From Actinobacteria bacterium UBA959 (GTDB lineage: Bacteria > Actinomycetota > Actinomycetes > S36-B12 > UBA5976), in the NCBI GenBank assembly GCA_002293025.1, contig DBCL01000012.1:141013-150843 (forward strand): a stretch of 9,831 bases of DNA. Direction: 5' to 3'. Below, one piece after another: positions 1-7,298 of the stretch. The notes beneath the pieces are model-generated. The model did no database searches. It was given only the letters and a program-made list of their open reading frames with translations, and had not been told where the DNA came from. How positions within the stretch are numbered: the first letter of the stretch is position 1; every line of letters begins with the position of its first letter. A program made the position numbers and the translations under genes.

Positions 1-1
1 A

Positions 2-1108
2 TTACTTTCCTTTTTGGGTGTTGCCATGATTTATCGACTTGGTGGTGGAAGTGAAGCATTGAATCAAACAATTTGGGTTGGGCTAAGTGCTTTAATTAGT
101 ATTTTGCTCTTAATCAAAGCACCACACACTAGAGTGCTAGTGCGAACACCTCTAGTTTTTATGTTAACTGGTGTCCTATTAATTGCTGCACCATTGTTGC
201 CATTTATTGGAGCCACCATAAATGGGGCAACCTTGTGGCTTCGGGTTGGATCATTGAGTGTGCAGCCCGCAGAGTTTGCCAAAGTGGCTCTCATTCTGGG
301 CTTTGCGGGCTTTTTGGCCACTAGGCAAACGCAGCTCACCTGGATTCAGCATTCAGTGATGGGTATTGGGTTTCCAAGACCTAAAGACATCTTGCCGCTA
401 TTGGTAATTTGGTTTTTATCTCTTTTGATTTTGATTCTACAAAGAGATTTAGGTAGTTCGTTGTTATTTTTCTTAAGCGCTGTGCTGCTTCTTTACATCA
501 CAACTGGAAGAATTGGCTGGCTGATTACTGGGGCAATGCTTTTAGTAATTGGGTCCACATTCGCAATCTTGCTATTCGATCACGTAGCCCAAAGGTTTAG
601 TATCTGGCAAAATCCTTTTGCGGACAGTGCTGGTAGTGGTTATCAAGTCGTCCAGGCAATTTATGGCTTAGCCGCAGGTGGCATATTTGGAACGGGTTTG
701 GGAAATGGCAATCCAGATTTAGTCCCATATGCAGAAAGTGATTTCATTTTTGCCGCTATTGCTGAAGAGTTAGGGTTAGTTGGTGCTGTCGCAGTTTTAT
801 TGTTGTACGCGTTGATAATTAGTAAAGCACTTAAAACTGCCAACTTACAAAAAAGTGCTGGTAGCTCTTTGATTGCTTCAGGTATAGCTGTTTTTATGTT
901 TCTTCAAGTGGTGATAACTATCGGTGGGGTAACTTCGCTGTTACCACTAACTGGTCTTACAACCCCATTTTTGAGCGCGGGTGGCTCGTCATTGCTGGCT
1001 AACTACATCTTGATAACAATATTGATGTTATTACAGGATCAAGATCGAAGAGTAGTTGCTGCCGATTCCCCACTAGATGATGACTTAACGCGGGCGATCA
1101 AGTTATGA
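2..1108 (+). CDS. rodA: RodA/FtsW-type SEDS peptidoglycan glycosyltransferase (5' partial)
   Basis: This is an integral-membrane SEDS protein, the family that polymerises lipid II into glycan strands together with a class B penicillin-binding protein. The frame is open from base 2 and the real start lies to the left, so the first membrane segments are missing. Numbering from the TTG at 14 gives 364 residues, with these family signatures: QPAEFAK at 84-90, RDLGSS at 144-149 (the conserved Asp region), ESDFIFAAIAEELG at 241-254, and the terminal TSLLPLTG...PFLSAGGSS block around 307-326. Hydrophobic helices fill most of the rest, and the C-terminal ~25 residues are charged and probably cytoplasmic. 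The stop overlaps the start of pbpA by four bases (ATGA), which suggests translational coupling of the polymerase and its transpeptidase partner. Synteny with pbpA and pknB favours RodA over a division-specific FtsW; sequence alone separates the two less well. Confidence 0.93.
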   Translation, partial: LLSFLGVAMIYRLGGGSEALNQTIWVGLSALISILLLIKAPHTRVLVRTPLVFMLTGVLLIAAPLLPFIGATINGATLWLRVGSLSVQPAEFAKVALILGFAGFLATRQTQLTWIQHSVMGIGFPRPKDILPLLVIWFLSLLILILQRDLGSSLLFFLSAVLLLYITTGRIGWLITGAMLLVIGSTFAILLFDHVAQRFSIWQNPFADSAGSGYQVVQAIYGLAAGGIFGTGLGNGNPDLVPYAESDFIFAAIAEELGLVGAVAVLLLYALIISKALKTANLQKSAGSSLIASGIAVFMFLQVVITIGGVTSLLPLTGLTTPFLSAGGSSLLANYILITILMLLQDQDRRVVAADSPLDDDLTRAIKL

Positions 1109-2568
1109 ACAAGCAGTTAACTCAAGTAAGTATTGCTTTTGGTGGTATTTTTCTATTACTTTTTCTAAACCTAACAAACCTTCAAGTGTTTGATGCATCA
1201 GGGTTGAATAATCGCGCAGATAACAAGCGCAGTTTGTATCAACAATATGATGTTGATCGAGGGGCCATCATTATCTCTGGAAGCCCAGTTGCATATTCTG
1301 TTAAAACCACCGGCAGGTTCAAATATGAGCGTCGTTATGTCTCTTCAGCATTCACCCATCCGGTTGGATATTTATCAGCCATATATGGGGTTAGCGGGGT
1401 TGAGCAATCTGAGAATGCTTTGCTTTCAGGCGACGCAGACTCATTAACAGTAGATCGAATCAGACAACTACTTGATGGTGGAGCCAAACGTGGTGGATCA
1501 ACTTCATTAACACTTGATGCTGAGGCTCAATCACTTGCATACCAATTACTCAATGGAAGAAGAGGTGCAGTGGTTGCCATTGAACCTAAAACGGGTCGAG
1601 TTTTAGTTTCGGCATCCAGTCCATCTTTTGATAGCAATCTGCTTTCCACCACAAATGCCAAAACAATGCAGTCTGCTTGGCGAAAATTATTAAAAGACCC
1701 AAACCAACCAATGCTTAATCGAGCATACGCCCAAACCTGGGCTCCAGGTTCAGTATTTAAATTAATTACCGCAGCAGCAGCGCTTGAATCAGGCAAATAC
1801 ACACTAACTACCAAAATTCCAGCCCCGGTGACTTACAAATTACCTGGTTCTACAAAAGAGATATCTAACTGGCAAAAAACTGCTTGTAGTAAAAGTGGTG
1901 AGGTCACACTAAGTGTTGCTTTGGAGGTATCTTGTAATACTGCATTTGCTCGAGTTGGTGTTGATATTGGCATTAATCAAATAGTGAAAACTGCAACAGC
2001 TTTTGGTTTTGGTACAAATTTCAATCTTCCTGGTTATTCAATTGCTAGCGTAGTTCCTAATAAAGTTGACGCTGCTCAAACGGCATTGGTTGCAATTGGA
2101 CAGTTTGATGTTCAGTCTTCTGCCTTACAGATGGCTTTAGTCACTGCTGCAATTGGTAATGAAGGTGTAGTTATGACACCACAATTAATTGATGAGCAAA
2201 TTGGTCCAAACCTAAAGGTAATTAAGAACTTAGATCCAAAAGTTTTTAATAGAGCCATTAAGCCTGAAACAGCAAATGCCTTAAAAGAAATGATGCTGAA
2301 TGTGGTTAACCAAGGCACTGCTAGTAATGCCCGAATCAAAGGTATTGCGGTTGCGGGCAAGACCGGAACTGCCGAAACTTTGCCAGGGTCAGCGCCACAT
2401 GCCTGGTTCGTAGCTCTTGCTCCAGCTGAGAACCCAAGGGTGGCAATAGCCGTCATTGTTGAAAATGGCGGCTATGCCAAGGGTAAGTACGCAGGCGAGG
2501 TCAGTGGTAATGCAATTGCTGCACCAATTGCTCGGCAACTGCTAGTTGACCTATTGAGCCTAGGATGA
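1105..2568 (+). CDS. pbpA: Class B penicillin-binding protein, transpeptidase PbpA
   Basis: This is a D,D-transpeptidase that crosslinks peptidoglycan outside the membrane. The 487 residues begin with a short cytoplasmic tail and one membrane anchor (about 8-27), followed by a compact N-terminal domain and the penicillin-binding domain from about 150. All three active-site motifs are intact: SVFK at 216-219 (nucleophile S216, K219), SCN at 276-278 and KTGT at 419-422. QPMLNRA at 201-207 and WAPGSVFK are typical of the actinobacterial PbpA group. The length matches mycobacterial PbpA (about 490 residues). The ATG sits inside the rodA stop (ATGA) and has no clear Shine-Dalgarno of its own, so translation is probably coupled to rodA. 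The next gene, pknB, starts 36 nt after the stop. The family role is in elongation and septal wall synthesis; beta-lactam binding is a family property and is not shown by the sequence itself. Confidence 0.95.
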   Translation: MNKQLTQVSIAFGGIFLLLFLNLTNLQVFDASGLNNRADNKRSLYQQYDVDRGAIIISGSPVAYSVKTTGRFKYERRYVSSAFTHPVGYLSAIYGVSGVEQSENALLSGDADSLTVDRIRQLLDGGAKRGGSTSLTLDAEAQSLAYQLLNGRRGAVVAIEPKTGRVLVSASSPSFDSNLLSTTNAKTMQSAWRKLLKDPNQPMLNRAYAQTWAPGSVFKLITAAAALESGKYTLTTKIPAPVTYKLPGSTKEISNWQKTACSKSGEVTLSVALEVSCNTAFARVGVDIGINQIVKTATAFGFGTNFNLPGYSIASVVPNKVDAAQTALVAIGQFDVQSSALQMALVTAAIGNEGVVMTPQLIDEQIGPNLKVIKNLDPKVFNRAIKPETANALKEMMLNVVNQGTASNARIKGIAVAGKTGTAETLPGSAPHAWFVALAPAENPRVAIAVIVENGGYAKGKYAGEVSGNAIAAPIARQLLVDLLSLG

Positions 2569-2593
2569 ACAGGGCAAGATTGGCCATAACAAC

Positions 2594-2600
2594 AAGGGAG
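2594..2600 (+). promoter_or_regulatory. Shine-Dalgarno site fixing the pknB GTG start
   Basis: The sequence AAGGGAG ends four bases before the GTG at 2605. It supports that non-ATG start over any downstream start. It lies in the 36-nt pbpA-pknB gap, which holds no obvious terminator. Confidence 0.7.
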
Positions 2601-2604
2601 TCCT

Positions 2605-4269
2605 GTGAGTGAGCAACCCCGTCTACTAGGTGGGCGGTATCAATTGGGCGAGATCATCGGCAGAGGCGGTATGGCTGATGTGATCGCAGCAGACGATATT
2701 CGGCTGGGCCGAAAAGTTGCAATCAAACTTATGCGTCGAGAGTTAGCAGCAGATCCATTATTTCTAGCAAGATTTAGAAGAGAAGCACAAGCAGCTGCAG
2801 GATTGAATCACCCAACAATTGTGGCTGTCTATGACTCAGGTGAAGACATTGTGGGCACTGGTGCAGAAGCTGCATCTCTTCCATATATCGTGATGGAATT
2901 AGTAGAAGGTGAAACAGTTCGCGATATCTTGCGATCTAGTAAAGGTTTCACAACTGAACGCGCATTGCAAGTTGCCCGTGGCGTGCTAACAGCACTTGAT
3001 TACTCGCACCGAAATGGCATCGTGCATCGTGACATCAAACCTGCAAATGTAATGCTCACTAAATCAGGTGCTGTCAAGGTAATGGATTTTGGAATTGCCC
3101 GCGCTATGTCTGAATCAGGTCACACTCTGACTGCTTCACAAACAGTTATGGGCACTGCTCAGTATTTATCACCAGAGCAGGCAAGAGGACATGAAGCAGA
3201 CACCAGATCTGACATTTATTCTTTGGGTTGTCTGCTTTATGAAATGCTAACTGGTAAACCACCTTTCACTGGCGAATCTGCGGTGGCAATTGCTTATCAA
3301 CATGTAAGTGGATTAGTTATTCCACCATCAGAGCATTTAGCAACTATCGACAAAGATATTGATGCCATTGTTCAGATGGCTTTAGCTAAAGATGTGAGTG
3401 AGCGTTATCAAAATGCCGCTGACATGCGTGACGATATTGATCGCACCTTGGCCGGAAATCCAGTTACAGCAGTGCTGCCAACGGTGCCTGCGAACTATGC
3501 AACGAGTAATGTGACGCCTGTGGTGGTTAAACAAAAGCGCAGTGCATGGGTTTGGGTATTAAGTGCTGTTGCAGCTATTTTGACTGTTGCGGTCGGAGTT
3601 TGGGTCTATGGCTCTGCTCTAAATACTGGCGATAGCAGCAAAGTTGAAGTGCCAAATCTTTCTGGATTAACTGCAGAAGCTGCCGTTACCGTCCTTAGTG
3701 ATTACAACTTAATTTTGGGCAGTATTACTCCTGAAGAATCAGACCGACCAACAAACTCAATCATTAAACAAGATCCACCAAGCGGCAGTCGTGTTAACGA
3801 AAACTCAAGTGTAAATGTGGTGATATCTGGTGGTGCTAGCAAGATCATTGTGCCAACCTTGTCAGGATTAGTTAGTGCTGAAGATGCTAGACGAGTTTTG
3901 GCTGCCGTGAATTTGCAATTAGGAAACATAACCTCTATTGATAGTGACCAACCAGAAGGTTATGTGGTTAGTTCCACTCCAGGATCTGGTAGTTCAGTTG
4001 ATATTGGCACCAGGGTTTCTATTGAGGTTTCCAATGGGTTTGGCGTGGTCCCAGCTCTTGAGGGTCTTCCCCAAGCTCAGGCACTAAGTGACTTAGGGGC
4101 CGCTGGGTATCAACCAGTCGTTGCAACTCAAGTGTCACCAACAGCAGTGGATGGAACAGTGTTGGCTCAATCACCTGCGGCTGGCACCAGACTAAAAGTT
4201 GGATCGCGCGTTTCAATAACAGTTGCAACCGGTGGGGTTCCGCCAGTACCTGAGCCAGTAGATCCTTAA
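2605..4269 (+). CDS. pknB: Transmembrane serine/threonine protein kinase with three PASTA repeats
   Basis: This is a eukaryotic-type Ser/Thr kinase that signals cell-wall state. The cytoplasmic kinase domain (about 12-282) is complete: glycine loop GRGGMADV 19-26, catalytic lysine in VAIK (K41), the helix-C Glu near 60, HRDIKPAN 141-148 (D143 catalytic), DFG 161-163 and the GTAQYLSPE P+1 region at 183-191. By alignment on that block, the two activation-loop phosphosites of mycobacterial PknB correspond to T176 and S178. A short juxtamembrane linker of about 30 residues leads to one membrane helix (about 314-336). Three extracellular PASTA repeats follow at about 347-410, 413-476 and 479-542, and then a short Pro-rich tail. 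Mycobacterial PknB has four repeats. The start is GTG with a strong Shine-Dalgarno. The gene sits between pbpA and a secreted protease in one operon, and no pknA homologue lies beside it, so it may be the main envelope kinase here (inference). Confidence 0.96.
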   Translation: MSEQPRLLGGRYQLGEIIGRGGMADVIAADDIRLGRKVAIKLMRRELAADPLFLARFRREAQAAAGLNHPTIVAVYDSGEDIVGTGAEAASLPYIVMELVEGETVRDILRSSKGFTTERALQVARGVLTALDYSHRNGIVHRDIKPANVMLTKSGAVKVMDFGIARAMSESGHTLTASQTVMGTAQYLSPEQARGHEADTRSDIYSLGCLLYEMLTGKPPFTGESAVAIAYQHVSGLVIPPSEHLATIDKDIDAIVQMALAKDVSERYQNAADMRDDIDRTLAGNPVTAVLPTVPANYATSNVTPVVVKQKRSAWVWVLSAVAAILTVAVGVWVYGSALNTGDSSKVEVPNLSGLTAEAAVTVLSDYNLILGSITPEESDRPTNSIIKQDPPSGSRVNENSSVNVVISGGASKIIVPTLSGLVSAEDARRVLAAVNLQLGNITSIDSDQPEGYVVSSTPGSGSSVDIGTRVSIEVSNGFGVVPALEGLPQAQALSDLGAAGYQPVVATQVSPTAVDGTVLAQSPAAGTRLKVGSRVSITVATGGVPPVPEPVDP

Positions 4270-4278
4270 GGGCAATTT

Positions 4279-5646
4279 ATGTTGCCTCGTAGATTATTGG
4301 TATTTCAGTTAGTACTTATTTTCTGCAGTGCCACTCTTCTTGTGCCGGCTAAGGCCTTTGCTGCTCCACTCGAGACCTGCAGAATTAGTGCGTCGCCCAG
4401 AGAGTCCGTCTCGCTTGGGTTTCCAATAAAACCAGAAAGATTGATTCATAAGAAAACTGCCAGGATTTTGATTGTCCCTTTTCGTTTGAGTGATCGTCCT
4501 GATTACGTCTTCACTTCAGAAGAAAGATCCAGTTATCTTGCTGCAGGCACCGAAATTGAAAAGCTCTCAGGCGGGAAAAGCAAACTTGAATTTGTTTTTA
4601 ATGATGTGATTGATGTCAGTACGACAACGCAAGACATAGTGACTCTGAAATCTAACCAGCAACTCGCCTGGCAAAAAGATGAGTCAATTTCGACTTGGGG
4701 ATTTGTGAGAAACTTTGTTTCTACACAAGATAGTAAAATTGATTTCACAAATATTGATGGTTTGATTTTGCATGGCTCGGCAACACGTGTTGCTGCGGAT
4801 ACCTTTATTGCTGAAGCTTTTATGTTCACTAATGCCGACTCTGGTTGGTTTAGAAAAGTTCCGACAGCTGAGGGAAATCTACTTAATGCTGTCCTGATTG
4901 AAAAACCATCGACAGCTTCTACGCCTTTAATTGTCCATGAAATCTTGCATCTCTACGGACTACAAGATCTGTATGGCACCAACAACGGTCCAAAATCTCT
5001 TTCCATTATGGATGAGGCCATGTTCGGCCGTGGTTTGTTGGCATATGAAAAATGGGTTTTGGGGTGGGTCAGTGATGAAGTTGTGCAATGTATTGATGAA
5101 GCAGTCGATATTGATCAATCTAAAGTAAGTCTTCAAATTCAGTTAGACCTAACCAAGAACGATCAAATAGTGGTTATTAAGCGCGGTGCAGGCACTGCTT
5201 TCGTTATTGAATTCTCAAAATCCAGTAATCAAATCTTGTCGTTCTACTCATTAGACAACGATCTTCGTCCACCCATAAACGTCTATTCTGTTCGAGCTAG
5301 ACCTCCAGCACCTGAGCCACTAAGAGCTGAGGGTAAATACATCAGCTCACAGTTAGATGGCACTAAGTATGTATTGCTAATAAGTGACCTAGTAGAGTCC
5401 AAGCTGATTCTAAATTTAATTCCAACACCACAATTACCTAATGCCAGCGACTTAATCCAAAAATCAGAGCAAGCAAGACAAGCCTTTATGGCAACTCAAC
5501 AAGCCCCGGTGACGACACCAACCACTGCTCCTGTGACAAAGCCAGCCATACAAAAGAAGACTATTGTCTGTGTTAAGGGCAAGATGAGCAAAAAAGTTAT
5601 TGCTGTTAAGCCTGTTTGCCCTAAAGGCTTTACAAAGAAGAAGTAA
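4279..5646 (+). CDS. Secreted M6-like zinc metalloprotease with Cys/Lys-rich C-terminal tail
   Basis: The 455-residue protein has a clear signal peptide: Arg at 4-5, a hydrophobic core at about 6-24, and a likely cleavage after AFA at 26-28. The zinc motif HEILHLYGLQD covers 220-230 (H220, E221, H224, with D230 as probable third ligand) and is followed by LYG and SIMD at 242-245, a Met-turn-like segment. AYEKWVLGWV at 255-264 resembles the block after the active site in immune-inhibitor-A (M6) proteases, and ARILIVPFRLSD at 61-72 resembles the start of that domain. A Thr/Pro linker (about 408-424) leads to a basic tail with C431 and C447 ending in three lysines. It starts 9 nt after pknB, with AAGGG overlapping the pknB stop, so it is probably cotranscribed with rodA-pbpA-pknB. 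The substrate is unknown. The M6 assignment rests on motifs only; it could be a sister family with the same zinc signature. Confidence 0.8.
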   Translation: MLPRRLLVFQLVLIFCSATLLVPAKAFAAPLETCRISASPRESVSLGFPIKPERLIHKKTARILIVPFRLSDRPDYVFTSEERSSYLAAGTEIEKLSGGKSKLEFVFNDVIDVSTTTQDIVTLKSNQQLAWQKDESISTWGFVRNFVSTQDSKIDFTNIDGLILHGSATRVAADTFIAEAFMFTNADSGWFRKVPTAEGNLLNAVLIEKPSTASTPLIVHEILHLYGLQDLYGTNNGPKSLSIMDEAMFGRGLLAYEKWVLGWVSDEVVQCIDEAVDIDQSKVSLQIQLDLTKNDQIVVIKRGAGTAFVIEFSKSSNQILSFYSLDNDLRPPINVYSVRARPPAPEPLRAEGKYISSQLDGTKYVLLISDLVESKLILNLIPTPQLPNASDLIQKSEQARQAFMATQQAPVTTPTTAPVTKPAIQKKTIVCVKGKMSKKVIAVKPVCPKGFTKKK

Positions 5647-5656
5647 TTGGGTTTAA

Positions 5657-5671
5657 GCACATTTCTGGTGC
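5657..5671. terminator. Weak hairpin between convergent genes
   Basis: GCAC and GTGC flank a 7-nt loop in the 28-nt gap between the protease stop and the trpG stop. It could act in both directions, but the stem is only 4 bp and there is no good U-run, so this is tentative. Confidence 0.2.
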
Positions 5672-5674
5672 AAA

Positions 5675-6295
5675 TTACATATTTACAGTTGGCGCTAACC
5701 CAACTGCACGTTTTGGTGCATCTAGATCTCCAGTTCTAACTAGCCAGTTAGCCAACATTGCATGGCCATGCTCAGTTAAAACGCTTTCTGGATGAAATTG
5801 AACGCCCTCAATATCTAATTCTCTATGTCGCATCCCCATCACTAAATCATTATCAGTCCAAGCAGTTATCTCTAGAACATCTGGGACAGTTTCTTTTCTA
5901 ACTGAAAGTGAGTGGTATCTAGTTGCACGCAACGGCGAGGGTAGGCCTTGAAATACCCCTTTTTGCTCATGATGAATCATTGAAGTTTTGCCATGTAGTA
6001 ACTCAGGGGCTCTATCCACCACCGCACCACCAGCAACTGCAATAGCTTGCAGTCCTAGACAAACCCCAAATACTGGTTTGAATTTAGCGACTGAGTTAAT
6101 AATAGGAATACATGCGCCAGCTTCTTCTGGTGTTCCAGGGCCGGGTGAAAGAAGAACTCCGTCATACTCAAGTGCTTGATCAATTGTCACTTCATCATTT
6201 CGAAGCACGTCTACATCCGCTCCAATTTGAGCCAAGTATTGAACTAGGTTGTATACAAACGAGTCGTAATTATCAACTACTAATATTTTGCTCAT
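5675..6295 (-). CDS. trpG: Class I glutamine amidotransferase, anthranilate/aminodeoxychorismate synthase component II
   Basis: This subunit hydrolyses glutamine and passes ammonia to a TrpE- or PabB-type partner for tryptophan or folate synthesis. The 206-residue protein has the usual length and the usual features: DNYDSFVYNL near 8-17, SPGPGTPEEAG at 50-60, the nucleophile C79 in GVCLG, and the catalytic dyad in QFHPES (H168, E170). PELLHGKTS at 97-105 is typical of the TrpG/PabA group. The residue after CLG is Leu (L82), where this group normally has His (CLGHQ). The start ATG lies 4 nt after the DUF881 stop; the AGG of that gene's last sense codon, together with its TAA stop, can serve as a weak Shine-Dalgarno. 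No component I gene is nearby, so the protein may serve both pathways. The neighbourhood matches trpG next to pknB in mycobacteria, with the same opposed orientation. Confidence 0.93.
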   Translation of the reverse strand: MSKILVVDNYDSFVYNLVQYLAQIGADVDVLRNDEVTIDQALEYDGVLLSPGPGTPEEAGACIPIINSVAKFKPVFGVCLGLQAIAVAGGAVVDRAPELLHGKTSMIHHEQKGVFQGLPSPLRATRYHSLSVRKETVPDVLEITAWTDNDLVMGMRHRELDIEGVQFHPESVLTEHGHAMLANWLVRTGDLDAPKRAVGLAPTVNM

Positions 6296-6299
6296 TGTT

Positions 6300-7007
6300 T
6301 TACCTAGTTATCTTGCTTCTAATTACATCAACACTGCCAGTATAAGCGGGGGCATCAATTGTTGCCTCTTTAGTTACTTGATAACCCAATTTATACAACT
6401 GCACATATTGGCGATAAAGCCGCAAGCCTTCTTCATTTCTAATGGCAGTTAACAATCTGGTTTGATCACCAATGCCCTTTATTACAAACGGTGGTGAGAA
6501 AACTTGGTTTTCAATTAGTAAAGTATTTCCCACACATAAAACAGTTGTAGTTGGGCCAACCCGAACCCCCATCACTGTCACAGCTTCAGCACCACCTCGC
6601 CACATAGCGTTAATGGCTGCGAGCACATCTTGCTCATGCACGATTAAGTCATCAGGAACTGCGCCAGGTGGTAGTGGTTCACCAGGGTTTCGAATTGCAT
6701 CCTGCATTGATATTGAAATACCTGGACCAGACACTGGTAATAAATCAACACTATTACTCAAACTATCAATTTCGCCGCGTAGTAATTTTACTTTTACAGA
6801 TGCAGGGCCAGTTGCTGCTTCTTCAATCTCTAACAATAGGTTTTGTTGAGTTCGAGTTAAGTCCTCGACGTTATTTACTTTTTCTAAAACTAAATCTCTT
6901 AATTGGTTTATATTTTGATCCCTAAAATCTCCAGAGCTATCCGCAAAGGTCATAGCCGAATAGAAGGCCAGGCCAATTAGGGTCAGGAGGAGGGTTCTTG
7001 CATACAT
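6300..7007 (-). CDS. DUF881 family membrane-anchored protein (Rv0012-like)
   Basis: The 235-residue protein has one N-terminal hydrophobic segment (about 4-22; membrane anchor or uncleaved signal), a helical, coiled-coil-prone stretch (about 28-66) and a DUF881 domain (about 85-230). Recognisable family blocks are PVSGPGISI 91-99, DDLIVHEQDVLAAINAMWRGGAEA 119-142, VMGVRV 145-150, CVGNTLL 158-164 and SPPFVIKGIGD 171-181. The family sits beside crgA and trpG in many actinobacteria and is suspected to act in division or envelope assembly; its biochemical function is not established. The ATG at 7007 is the first possible start after an in-frame stop at 7041-7043 and has no close Shine-Dalgarno. 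A TANNNT box 7-12 nt upstream instead suggests leaderless transcription. It probably forms a two-gene operon with trpG, 4 nt downstream. Confidence 0.9.
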   Translation of the reverse strand: MYARTLLLTLIGLAFYSAMTFADSSGDFRDQNINQLRDLVLEKVNNVEDLTRTQQNLLLEIEEAATGPASVKVKLLRGEIDSLSNSVDLLPVSGPGISISMQDAIRNPGEPLPPGAVPDDLIVHEQDVLAAINAMWRGGAEAVTVMGVRVGPTTTVLCVGNTLLIENQVFSPPFVIKGIGDQTRLLTAIRNEEGLRLYRQYVQLYKLGYQVTKEATIDAPAYTGSVDVIRSKITR

Positions 7008-7013
7008 ATGCGC

Positions 7014-7044
7014 AGAGTAGAGATACCCTTCACCCCATATTCAA
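7014..7044 (-). promoter_or_regulatory. Candidate leaderless promoter for DUF881-trpG
   Basis: Read on the minus strand, TACTCT (7014-7019) occupies exactly positions -12 to -7 relative to the A of the DUF881 ATG. That is the spacing expected when the transcript begins at the start codon. A possible -35, TTGAAT (7039-7044), lies 19 nt further upstream, which is slightly long. There is no near Shine-Dalgarno, which agrees with a leaderless mRNA. Leaderless genes with a TANNNT -10 box are common in actinobacteria (established); this assignment is an inference. Confidence 0.5.
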
Positions 7045-7048
7045 GCCT

Positions 7049-7053
7049 GGAGG
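7049..7053 (+). promoter_or_regulatory. Shine-Dalgarno site selecting the crgA GTG start
   Basis: GGAGG lies 5 nt before the GTG at 7059, an ideal spacing. A possible -10 box TACCCT (7024-7029) would give a short leader, but I see no convincing -35. This is the main reason for preferring the GTG to the in-frame ATG at 7008. Confidence 0.65.
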
Positions 7054-7058
7054 CAGTT

Positions 7059-7292
7059 GTGACCAAAGACCTAGACGGAACCCATAAAGCCAAGCCGGTA
7101 AAGCTGGATTCACCTAAGTGGCTAGCGCCACTGATGATCATCTTGTTTGTGGTGGGTTTGATTTGGATTGTCACCTTCTATCTTGCTGGCCCATCGATAC
7201 CTTTAATGAGGGATCTACCAAATCTAGGCAATATTGGTGTTGGTTTTGCCTTCATCACTGCTGGGTTTTTTCTTTCAACTAAGTGGAAATAG
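7059..7292 (+). CDS. crgA: Cell division protein CrgA
   Basis: This is a small membrane protein of the actinobacterial divisome; in mycobacteria it interacts with FtsZ, FtsQ, FtsI and PBPs. From the GTG at 7059 it has 77 residues: a charged N-terminus (1-20), a first helix at about 22-43 (with the family-typical GLIWIVTFYLAG at 33-44), a short loop, and a second helix at about 57-73 ending in FAFITAGFFLSTKWK, very close to the CrgA consensus. An in-frame ATG at 7008 would add 17 residues that do not look like CrgA and would abut the DUF881 start. The GTG has GGAGG at 5 nt spacing, so I chose it. The mycobacterial protein is 93 residues, so this one is slightly short, and the missing part is the variable basic N-terminus. 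It is divergent from DUF881-trpG and convergent with the rhomboid gene. Confidence 0.9.
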   Translation: MTKDLDGTHKAKPVKLDSPKWLAPLMIILFVVGLIWIVTFYLAGPSIPLMRDLPNLGNIGVGFAFITAGFFLSTKWK

Positions 7293-7298
7293 CAACCT

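Noticed and set aside
2112..2456. 114-codon open frame on the minus strand inside pbpA
   Set aside because: It lies wholly opposite the penicillin-binding domain with its intact motifs, has no recognisable domain or ribosome site, and is best explained as an antisense shadow.
3651..4230. Possible tandem DNA repeats in the 3' half of pknB
   Set aside because: The repetition is at protein level (three PASTA domains). The DNA copies have diverged, so it is not a recent tandem duplication.
6472..6849. 125-codon open frame on the plus strand inside DUF881
   Set aside because: It is antisense to well-conserved DUF881 blocks, has a composition typical of a shadow frame (Ser/Thr/Pro-rich) and no Shine-Dalgarno.
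7008..7058. N-terminal extension of CrgA from the ATG at 7008
   Set aside because: The 17 extra residues do not resemble CrgA. The purine-rich run upstream (6985-6994) is the reverse of Leu codons in DUF881 and lies 13 or more nt from the ATG. The GTG at 7059 has a properly spaced GGAGG.
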